Positions 15,579 to 22,453 of a DNA stretch of 30,719 nt are shown piece by piece (position 1 is the stretch's first letter; each line of letters opens with the position of its first letter). Source of the stretch: Betaproteobacteria bacterium (GTDB taxonomy: Bacteria; Pseudomonadota; Gammaproteobacteria; Burkholderiales; Burkholderiaceae_C); assembly GCA_947448675.1 (NCBI GenBank), contig CANFOR010000006.1, forward strand, positions 1-30,719, read 5' to 3'. Under the pieces are notes generated by a model. That model ran no database searches and had not been told where the DNA came from. It was given only the letters and a program-made list of their open reading frames with translations. Position numbers and translations under genes: made by a program.

Positions 15579-16393
15579 GAACGGGTTTCCTCGGTACTTT
15601 CTTCCGACAACAACTCGCCCGTGACATAGCGCCGCACGTCGTCGGTGGTCAGCGCCACGCTGGGGCTGGCATCGGCAATCACGCGGCCACTATAAAACGC
15701 GATCACACGGCTAGCGTAACGCTTTACGATGTCCATGTCGTGTTCGACAAACAGCACCGTGGTGGCCGCGCCCTGGGTCTCGCGCTGGTCTTGTTCCAGC
15801 CCGGCCATGATGGTTTCCATCATCGGGAATTTTTCTTCGGCAGATACGCCGCTGGTGGGCTCATCGAGCAGCAAGAGCTTGGGTGAACGCGTCAAGGCCA
15901 TTGCAATGTCGAGCAGCTTGCGTACACCGCCGGGCAGCTCAGCCACCCGCCGCTTACGGTGCTCGATCAGGGCAAAACGCGTCAACAAAGTCTCAGCGCG
16001 TTCCACTGCTGCGCGGCGGCGGGCGGATTGCCAAAAACTCAAATGTCCATCATGGCAGGCGTTGGCCACCAACATGTTGTCGATGACCGACAAGTCGCCG
16101 AAGATCTGGGGAATTTGAAACGACCTGGCCACGCCCAGATGCGAGATAGCACGAGGATGAAGCCGCGTGATGGCCTGTGCATCCAACAAAATTTGACCCT
16201 GATCGGGCTTTAAATAACCAGTGATCATGTTGACGAAAGTGGTCTTTCCCGCGCCATTGGAGCCAACCAAACTAACACGCTCACCCGCTGCAATGCGGAT
16301 GTTGAGATCAACCGCCGCGACCACTGCGCCAAATTTTTTGCCAACTCCGCGTGCTTCGAGCAACGCGGGGGACGAACTGGAAGTCGGGCTCAT
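15566..16393 (-). CDS. livG: Branched-chain-type ABC transporter ATP-binding protein (LivG class)
   Basis: A 275-residue ATPase with Walker A GSNGAGKTT at 44-52, the LivG-type stretch GVARSFQIPQIFGDLSVIDN at about 87-106, Walker B LLLLDEP at 173-179 and an H-loop in FVEHDMD. Oddity: the ABC signature reads LPGGV (153-157) where LSGGQ or LSHGE/Q is usual; the rest of the helix (RKLLDIAMAL) is normal. The start chosen is the ATG at 16393, which overlaps the livM stop as ATGA. A longer frame going back to 16612 would run antiparallel through nothing new but across the livM coding sequence in another frame, which is not credible. Confidence 0.9.
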   Translation of the reverse strand: MSPTSSSSPALLEARGVGKKFGAVVAAVDLNIRIAAGERVSLVGSNGAGKTTFVNMITGYLKPDQGQILLDAQAITRLHPRAISHLGVARSFQIPQIFGDLSVIDNMLVANACHDGHLSFWQSARRRAAVERAETLLTRFALIEHRKRRVAELPGGVRKLLDIAMALTRSPKLLLLDEPTSGVSAEEKFPMMETIMAGLEQDQRETQGAATTVLFVEHDMDIVKRYASRVIAFYSGRVIADASPSVALTTDDVRRYVTGELLSEESTEETRSCSR

Positions 16394-17412
16394 CGCGTAC
16401 TCCCACGTACCCACAGCGAACCCAGGCCACGTGGCAAAAAGCGAATCACGAGCAATAAGAACACGCCCAACGCCAATTGCCAAGTGTTCGGAAAATACGA
16501 GCTTGAAAACGAGCGCACCACTTCGAGCACGGTGCTGGCTACAAATACCGCCAGCACGCTTTGCCAGCCCGCCAAAATCGCCACAAAAACGAACTCGCCC
16601 GAGGTCGTCCAAAAGCTGAAGTTCGGCTCAATGTGGCCCAGCGCCATCACCGCTAACGCGCCGCCCAGGCCGCCGCAAAAAGCCGCCAACACAAAGTTGA
16701 TTGCCATCGCATGGCGCACCGAGCCGCCCAGGTATTCCACCCGCAACTCATTCTCACGCACGGCCACGGTGATCAAACCCCGCGTGCTATCAAAGTAGAT
16801 GCGCGACAACAGGCCCATCACCAGCGACACGCCCACGGCTAGGCAATACAGGATGTAGCCGACTTTGTCGTCTGGTAGTTTTTGGCCCATCAGCGTGGGG
16901 CGAGCCAGGTTGAAACCGTCCGAGCCGCCCAACATGTCGAGCTTCATGAGCAAACCGTAGGTCACCATCGACAGGGCCAATGTCAACATCGCAAAAAAGA
17001 TGCCCCGGTAGCGTGACAGCAGCGGCGCAAACGGCGCTGCGATCAAGGCGGCCATCAGGCCGCCCAGCAACGCCCCTCCCAGCGCGTCGGTGAAGCCCCA
17101 TTTATTGGCCACCAGCGCGGCTGTATAGCCACCAATGGCAAACACCATGCCCTGGCCAAACGGCACGACACCGCCGCGCATCAGCACCACAATGCCCAGC
17201 GAGACGAGGCCGTTGGCCGCTGCCATGGTGATTAAAAAAGTAAGCCACTTGGGCATCAGCCAACCGACCACGCCCAAGGCAATGCAAGCGGCCAAGGTCC
17301 ATAGCGTGTAGCGTGCGGCGCTGGTTTCAGTGCTGGCGGCCCCGCTTAAATTGTCGGGATCGAACTTATGGGTCGTCGCGATCACGGCGGCAGTTGTAGC
17401 AGGAAGCGCCAT
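16390..17412 (-). CDS. livM: Branched-chain-type ABC transporter permease (LivM class)
   Basis: A 340-residue inner-membrane permease with eight to ten hydrophobic segments. It begins with a polar N-terminal tail of about 33 residues, then helices from TLWTLAACIALGVVGW. Family marks are VVPFGQGMVFAIGGYTAAL around 80-98 and the cytoplasmic coupling region ITVAVRENELRVEYLGG near 216-232 (EAA-like loop contacting the ATPases). Four bases separate it from the livH-type gene, and its stop overlaps the livG-type start. Confidence 0.92.
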   Translation of the reverse strand: MALPATTAAVIATTHKFDPDNLSGAASTETSAARYTLWTLAACIALGVVGWLMPKWLTFLITMAAANGLVSLGIVVLMRGGVVPFGQGMVFAIGGYTAALVANKWGFTDALGGALLGGLMAALIAAPFAPLLSRYRGIFFAMLTLALSMVTYGLLMKLDMLGGSDGFNLARPTLMGQKLPDDKVGYILYCLAVGVSLVMGLLSRIYFDSTRGLITVAVRENELRVEYLGGSVRHAMAINFVLAAFCGGLGGALAVMALGHIEPNFSFWTTSGEFVFVAILAGWQSVLAVFVASTVLEVVRSFSSSYFPNTWQLALGVFLLLVIRFLPRGLGSLWVRGSTR

Positions 17413-17416
17413 AGCC

Positions 17417-18304
17417 TCAAATCTTTCGCGCTTGGATGCGTTGAAACAGGCCTTCGGGTCGGAACATCAGTACCACTGCCATCACCACATAGATCGAAAA
17501 CAGCTCGGCCACTGGGGCCAGGTGCACGGCCAAAGCCCGGGCCAAACCCACGATCAAGGCACCTACAGCCGCGCCTTCTATGCTGCCCAAACCTCCAATA
17601 ATGACCACGGCAAAAGAGACGATGATGACCCCTACCGACACCCCCGGTTGCACTGAAATCATGGGTGCGGTGAACGCACCGCCCAAAGCAGCCAGAAAGA
17701 TGCCGACCGAGAACGCCAGCATGTAGACCCGTGACACGTTCACGCCCATGCTGGCGGCGATTTCGGCACTGTGGATCACGGCGATCATGACCTTGCCTTG
17801 CCGTGTGCGGTTCAGCCACCACCACACCGCCAAGCCCACCACCACGGCCAACGCTACCAGCGCAAAGTCATAACCAACATAGGTTTGCTTGCCGATGTCA
17901 ATGCTGCCAAACAAGCTGTAGGGCTGCGAGACGTAATAAGGGTTGGCGCCCCAAATCAGCTTGGTCAGGTCTTCCATGATGAGGAACATGGCATAGGTCA
18001 CCAGCACCAGCAAGACCTCATCGCGACCGTAAAAAAACCGCAGCAAACCGCGTTCCGTTAGCGGCGCTACCAAGGCAGCCACCGCCGCCGCTGCCAGCAG
18101 CATCGCTACCAGGGTAAAACCCGGCGCCCATTTCATGGCCCCGGCCCAGCCCACAAAACTGGCCGCCGCGTAGGCCCCTAGCGCGTAGAAGCTGCCATGC
18201 GCGATGTTCAAGATTTTGAGCACCCCAAACACCAGCGTCAGACCCAGGGCAACAATGAACAGCCAAGACGCATAGGTCAGGCCATCAATCAAAATGGTCA
18301 GCAT
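17417..18304 (-). CDS. livH: Branched-chain-type ABC transporter permease (LivH class)
   Basis: A 295-residue permease. The N-terminal pattern LIDGLTYASWLFIVALGLTL followed by LNIAHGSFYALGAY is characteristic of LivH proteins. About eight hydrophobic segments follow, with the coupling region VIHSAEIAASMGVNVSRVY near 178-196. It follows the binding-protein gene by 39 bases and precedes the livM-type gene by four. Start ATG at 18304 has only a weak ribosome site. Confidence 0.92.
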   Translation of the reverse strand: MLTILIDGLTYASWLFIVALGLTLVFGVLKILNIAHGSFYALGAYAAASFVGWAGAMKWAPGFTLVAMLLAAAAVAALVAPLTERGLLRFFYGRDEVLLVLVTYAMFLIMEDLTKLIWGANPYYVSQPYSLFGSIDIGKQTYVGYDFALVALAVVVGLAVWWWLNRTRQGKVMIAVIHSAEIAASMGVNVSRVYMLAFSVGIFLAALGGAFTAPMISVQPGVSVGVIIVSFAVVIIGGLGSIEGAAVGALIVGLARALAVHLAPVAELFSIYVVMAVVLMFRPEGLFQRIQARKI

Positions 18305-18343
18305 CAGCCTGTATATCCGGTCAAGCCAAGATGAATGGCGATG

Positions 18344-19720
18344 TCAAGGGCAGCCTTTGGCACCGGGAAAGCCCGCCTTGATCCAATCTTCGGCCTTCAT
18401 GTTGGCCGGTGGGTTCACGCAGTCAGCTGGGAAGCGCATGATGTCATCGAGCACCACCATTTTTTTGGCAGTGTCGTAGCGGGTCTTGCCAATGGCTGTC
18501 TCTTGCACCGCTTGGTGACCACCCCCTAACGCCATGCGAATCTTGCCAGCGGGTGAGTCCCACTCGGCATTCGCCAAAGCTGCGGCGAGTTGCTCCGCGT
18601 TGGGCTTTTTGCCGCCGTTGGCCGTCATGGCTTTTTCGACGGCCAACTTCAGACCAAGCAAAGACTGCACCATGCGGTACGGCGCTTGAACCGGGTAGAC
18701 GTTGTAGGCCTTGCTGTACAGCTCCCACCACCAGTCGTTCAAGGCCGATTTGGGCGACATCAGCCCATAGGCCCCGCGCGCACCCAAAATCACGCCGTCG
18801 GGCATTTTTTCACCCAAACCTGGCAGCACATGGTCCCCGGCGGAAAACACAACCTGCGTGCGTTTGAACAAGCCGCGCGGCGCGGCCTGCAAGACGAAAG
18901 CCTGCAAATCGCCGCCCCACAAACTGCTGTGCGTCACGTCGGCCGGTTTGGCCATCAACGCAGAAATTTCAGTGCCATACTGGCCCGCGCCAAACTTGGG
19001 CAACTGGTCTTCACCGGCCTTGGCGTTGGGAAGCAATTTCTCCATCGACCACGTAAAGTCTTTCTTGGAGTCTTGGCCCCAGGCGTAGTCTTGGTTGATC
19101 ATGTTGAAACTATCGACCTTGACGTTGCGCGCCTTTAAGTAGCGCGCCAAAGCCACGTTGTCCATGGCTGCGTGCGAGGCGGTGCGGAACACGTAGTTGT
19201 ACTTGCCGTCTTCAAAAATGCGGGGCGTGCCGCAGTCGTACAGAATCAAAAACTTCTTCATCTCCTCGGCCACCGGGGCCACGGCTAAGCAGTCTCCCGA
19301 GCCCACGTAGCCCACCACGGCATCGACTTTTTCACGGTCGTAGAGGTTGCGCAACTCTTGCACTTGCTTGGTCGCGCCGCCGTTTTCATCGACGTAAACC
19401 GCCTCAATTTTCATGCCCCCAAAGCCGGGTTTGTTAAATGGCGCAGGTGCGGCCCCCTTGTTGAAGCTGTCCACCAGCACCTTGGCGCCATTGACCGCGG
19501 GGATGCCAAAGCTCTCGGCAGCTTGGCCCGACAAAAAACTGACAATGCCAATTTTGAAACTCTCTTGCGGTGCTTGCGCCAGCGCTGGGCTCCCGCCGCA
19601 CAGGGCGGCGAAGGCAGTCATAGAAAGTGCCAGCGAAAGCCTAGGCACCTTGGGAAGACAGTGGGCTTTAAGACACGGGGCTTTAAATGGGCTGCGAACG
19701 GTCAAGGCATGTAGGGCCAT
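18344..19720 (-). CDS. Branched-chain-type ABC transporter substrate-binding protein (LivK class)
   Basis: A 458-residue periplasmic binding protein (type I periplasmic fold). A long N-region leads into a signal peptide (hydrophobic SLALSMTAFAALCGG, cleavage near ALAQA at about 49). The mature start IGIVSFLSGQAAESFGIPAVNGAKVLV, cut here at its conserved parts, plus VDENGGATKQVQELRNL and VDAVVGYVGSGDCLAVAPVAEEM, is the family pattern. The ATG at 19720 is chosen because AGGAG lies five bases before it; the frame is open 33 codons further up without a signal. It is first in the operon. Its residues around the ligand site do not let me name the substrate; an organic or aromatic acid is as likely as an amino acid. 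Confidence 0.9.
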   Translation of the reverse strand: MALHALTVRSPFKAPCLKAHCLPKVPRLSLALSMTAFAALCGGSPALAQAPQESFKIGIVSFLSGQAAESFGIPAVNGAKVLVDSFNKGAAPAPFNKPGFGGMKIEAVYVDENGGATKQVQELRNLYDREKVDAVVGYVGSGDCLAVAPVAEEMKKFLILYDCGTPRIFEDGKYNYVFRTASHAAMDNVALARYLKARNVKVDSFNMINQDYAWGQDSKKDFTWSMEKLLPNAKAGEDQLPKFGAGQYGTEISALMAKPADVTHSSLWGGDLQAFVLQAAPRGLFKRTQVVFSAGDHVLPGLGEKMPDGVILGARGAYGLMSPKSALNDWWWELYSKAYNVYPVQAPYRMVQSLLGLKLAVEKAMTANGGKKPNAEQLAAALANAEWDSPAGKIRMALGGGHQAVQETAIGKTRYDTAKKMVVLDDIMRFPADCVNPPANMKAEDWIKAGFPGAKGCP

Positions 19721-19851
19721 GGTTACTCCTGATGGCTGCGAAGTTGAAGTGAGGTCTTTTTTATCTTCGTTCATAGCCCACACGCCGCCTATGGGTGCAA
19801 ACCCGAGCCAAGCTGCCACAATGCCCCACTATTCAATCGATACCTACTCCC
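19721..19851. promoter_or_regulatory. Divergent promoter gap between the ABC operon and the Gfo/Idh gene
   Basis: The 131 bases between two divergent genes must hold both promoters. I see no convincing -35/-10 pair or palindrome. The livK-side ribosome site AGGAG is at its left end. Confidence 0.4.
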
Positions 19852-21057
19852 ATGAACACACATCCCGTCATCGCAGTACTGGCGCGTCGCCTGCGGCTTG
19901 CCGTGATCGGCGGTGGCCCCGGCTCCTTCATTGGGGCTATGCACCGCCAAGCCGCCAGGCTCGACGATTGTTACGAGCTGGTAGCCGCGGCGCTGTCGTC
20001 TAACGCCGAGCGTTCGGTGCAAGCTGGTCAGGCTCTGGGCTTTGCCACCGATCGCTGTTACGCCAGTGGCCCAGCCCTGCTGGCAGCAGAAGCAGCGCGC
20101 GCCGACGGTGCCGATGTGGTAGCCATCATGACGCCCAACGACAGCCACTATGCGCTGTCCATGCAAGCCCTGGGCTTGGGGTTTGACGTGATCTGCGACA
20201 AGCCCATGACCAACACTTTGGCCGAGGCGCATAGCCTGCTCGCAGCAGTGCAAAAAAGTGAGCGCGTGTTTTGCCTGACCCACAACTACACCGGTTACCC
20301 CATGGTGCGCCAAGCCCGCGCCATGGTGGCAGCGGGCCAGCTGGGCGCCGTGCGCTTGCTGCAGGTGGAATACGTGCAAGGCGGCAGGGCCGACGAGAGC
20401 CGCGTGCCCGACCCACAGCAGCTTAGCTGGCGTGACGACCCGCAGCGCGGTGGCCCCTCGCTGGTGATGGGCGACATTGGCAGCCATGCCCACAATCTCT
20501 TGCGCTTTATCACCGGGCTCGAGGTAAGCGCAGTGGCAGCAGATGTAGGACCCATCGTGCCAGGGCGTGTAGTACATGACTATGCCGGTGCACTGCTGCG
20601 CATGAACAACGGGGCACGGGGCAGCTTTTGGGTCACGCAAGCGGCGGCTGGCGTTGAGAACTGCCTGCGCATTCGCGTTAGCGGCTCGCTGGGCAGCCTA
20701 GAGTGGGCGCAAGAGCAGCCCCAGGTCTTGCACTTTAAGCCGCTGCACGCGCCCGCCCAATGCCTCACCCCCAATGGCCCTGGCACCCTGCCCTTTGCGG
20801 CCAAAGCTTCGCGCATCGTGGCGGGCCACCCTGAGGGCTTTCATGAGGCCTTTGCCAACCTGTACCGCGACGCTGCCCTGGCCATTGCCTGCAGACGCAT
20901 GGGCGTGCTGGCCGACCCCGACGTGCTGCAGTTTCCCAACGCGCAAGACGGCTGGCTTGGCCTGGCCTTTACCGACAGCGTGCTACGCTCCAGCGCCGCC
21001 AATGGCCGGTGGATGCCCTGCGCAACGGTTACCCAGCCAGAACGCCAAACCAGCTAA
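19852..21057 (+). CDS. Gfo/Idh/MocA-family NAD(P)-dependent oxidoreductase
   Basis: A 401-residue dehydrogenase. The N-terminal Rossmann domain (about 14-140) starts with LRLAVIGGGPGSFIG and contains the family's catalytic-lysine motif as CDKPMTN (usual form EKP). The C-terminal alpha/beta substrate domain has THNYTGYP and GDIGSHAHNLLRFITG, the latter with the conserved histidine used in catalysis. Such enzymes oxidise sugars, inositols or related alcohols. The ATG at 19852 is used; a start 19 codons upstream would add a tail without family resemblance, and no Shine-Dalgarno is visible. It stands alone between divergent and convergent neighbours, so its partner pathway is not fixed by context; a link with the adjacent ABC importer is possible. 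Confidence 0.9.
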   Translation: MNTHPVIAVLARRLRLAVIGGGPGSFIGAMHRQAARLDDCYELVAAALSSNAERSVQAGQALGFATDRCYASGPALLAAEAARADGADVVAIMTPNDSHYALSMQALGLGFDVICDKPMTNTLAEAHSLLAAVQKSERVFCLTHNYTGYPMVRQARAMVAAGQLGAVRLLQVEYVQGGRADESRVPDPQQLSWRDDPQRGGPSLVMGDIGSHAHNLLRFITGLEVSAVAADVGPIVPGRVVHDYAGALLRMNNGARGSFWVTQAAAGVENCLRIRVSGSLGSLEWAQEQPQVLHFKPLHAPAQCLTPNGPGTLPFAAKASRIVAGHPEGFHEAFANLYRDAALAIACRRMGVLADPDVLQFPNAQDGWLGLAFTDSVLRSSAANGRWMPCATVTQPERQTS

Positions 21058-21099
21058 GTTGGCAACTATTTTCAGAGATAAAATGGCCTGGAAGGCGCA

Positions 21100-21133
21100 C
21101 CAGTTTTGCGTATACAGCTACTCTTTTTGTAGC
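21100..21133 (-). repeat. Dispersed repeat, copy A
   Basis: On the minus strand this 34-base unit has inner arms GCTAC/GTAGC around AAAAAGA, followed by TGTATACGCA. It matches the unit at 26498-26531 at about 28 of 34 positions, including 13 identical bases in a row (AGCTGTATACGCA). I recall similar GCTA-n-TAGCTG..CGC units scattered in Comamonadaceae genomes, but cannot check this here. Confidence 0.55.
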
Positions 21134-21140
21134 GACCGAT

Positions 21141-21498
21141 TTAGCGCAGATCAGCAGACTCTGATGCCACCTCGATCACTTCCATGATCCGCGCCTCTGC
21201 CGCGTTGAAAGATAACGTCCAGTTGGTGCAAAGCGCCTAGTGCAAAGTGATTTTTCCCACGGTGTTTTTAAACGTGCTGTCTAAAAAAGAGACCGCTACC
21301 GTTTTCTGGGCCCCAGACTGCTGCCACGCGTAAAAACAAGCTGCGGATAGTTTGTTGGCGCTGCTTGCGCTGGGGCTGGCATCAATTGCTTTTGGGTCAG
21401 CAAGGGAACTGCAGCCGGTACTTGCGCCAAAATTGGCCCCCCAAGCCCAGCAGCAGTGCGCCCAAGATTCGCTTGCAATACATACGTCCAGAAAACAT
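21141..21498 (-). pseudogene. Probable broken gene for a small secreted or lipoprotein-like protein
   Basis: An ATG at 21498 with GGAG eight bases upstream opens a frame whose start looks like a signal peptide (YCKRILGALLLGLG). The frame runs into a stop after 33 codons. Dropping one base from the C6 run at 21437-21442 joins it to a frame encoding ANFGASTGCSSLADPK and later KTVAVSFLDSTFKNTVGK, ending at a TAG (21237-21239, 86 codons). The same frame stays protein-like past that TAG (NWTLSFNAAEARIMEVIEVA) to a TAA at 21141. This suggests a gene with a homopolymer frameshift and a nonsense mutation, or an 86-residue gene if the run is a sequencing error. The STGC segment could be a weak lipobox. 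The product is not one I recognise; it is not FdsD-like. Confidence 0.4.
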
Positions 21499-21567
21499 TT
21501 TTTTCTCCGGTGAGAGGTACCGGGCTAGCCTGGAAAAATTATAGGCCAGGCCCTTGGCCACAGCCTG
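21499..21567. other. Short spacer after fdhD
   Basis: Sixty-nine bases between the fdhD stop and the start of the broken small gene. Apart from the ribosome-binding GGAG near 21506 I see no hairpin with a T-run, so the formate operon may read through into the broken gene. Confidence 0.3.
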
Positions 21568-22416
21568 TCAGTCACGCAGTGTGCGCGGCCCGGCCAACTC
21601 CACTTGCATTTGCAGACGCTCGGGCGCGCTGTAGCAGACAAAATTCTTGTTGGTGGCGCGGCCAATGGCGCACAAGCCCAGTTGGGTGGCCAGGGCATGG
21701 CCCATTTGCGTCATGCCACTGCGCGAGACCACGATGGGCACGCCCATTTGCGCCGACTTGATAACCATCTCGCTGGTCAGTCGCCCGGTGGTGTAGAAAA
21801 GTTTGTCTTGACCCTGGGCCGTGGCCGCGCCTTGCAGCCACATCCATCCGGCAATGGTGTCGATGGCATTGTGGCGGCCTACGTCTTCAACGAATAGCAA
21901 CAGTTCTTGGCCGCTAAACAACGCGCAGGCATGCACCGAGCCCGCCGATTTGTAGGTGCTTTCTTTCAGACGAATGGCATTGACCACACCGTAGAGCTGG
22001 GCCTGGCTGACGCGCGCAGGGCCTAAGCGAATGCCATCGACCTCGTCCATCAAGTTGCCAAACATGCTGCCTTGGCCGCAGCCGGTGGTGACCACCTTGC
22101 TGGTGGTGCGCTCCTCGATGTGGGCAATGCCGTGGCGGGTGGTGACGGCAGCGGCACCGACCTCCCAATCGACCTGGATGGACGCGATCTCGGCCACTGA
22201 GTCGACCAAGCGCTGGTTGCGCAAATAGCCCAGCACCAGCCATTCGGGGTGGGCGCCCAGGGTCATCAGGGTGACGAGTTCGCGCTTGTCCACATACACG
22301 GTGAGCGCACGCTCCGCCGGTATGTGCAACTGCACTGTGTCGCCGTGTTGGTTCAGCGCCGCAACGGCATGCGTTAACGGCGCTGCAGCTTGGCTGAGCT
22401 GGGGTGTTAGCTCCAT
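21568..22416 (-). CDS. fdhD: Formate dehydrogenase accessory sulfurtransferase FdhD
   Basis: A 282-residue protein that passes sulfur from a cysteine desulfurase to the molybdenum cofactor of formate dehydrogenase, an insertion step required for activity (called FdsC in Fds operons). The conserved segments are present: ERALTVYVDKRELVTLMTLG, the cysteine loop TTGCGQGSMFG with C113, EDVGRHNAIDTIAGW and TGRLTSEMVIKSAQMGVPIVVSRS. Oddity: E. coli FdhD has a CxxC pair, whereas here only the first cysteine is kept (CGQG). The ATG at 22416, preceded closely by AGGGG, gives a normal length; a longer frame would extend back into fdsA. It lies 37 bases after the fdsA stop on the same strand. Confidence 0.93.
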   Translation of the reverse strand: MELTPQLSQAAAPLTHAVAALNQHGDTVQLHIPAERALTVYVDKRELVTLMTLGAHPEWLVLGYLRNQRLVDSVAEIASIQVDWEVGAAAVTTRHGIAHIEERTTSKVVTTGCGQGSMFGNLMDEVDGIRLGPARVSQAQLYGVVNAIRLKESTYKSAGSVHACALFSGQELLLFVEDVGRHNAIDTIAGWMWLQGAATAQGQDKLFYTTGRLTSEMVIKSAQMGVPIVVSRSGMTQMGHALATQLGLCAIGRATNKNFVCYSAPERLQMQVELAGPRTLRD

Positions 22417-22453
22417 ACCCCTGAAAGCCCGCGCAAAGCCCGTTTTAACCGCT

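Noticed and set aside
16394..16612. An N-terminal extension of the LivG-type protein
   Set aside because: The added 73 codons lie in another frame of livM; the ATGA overlap at 16390-16393 gives the usual LivG start.
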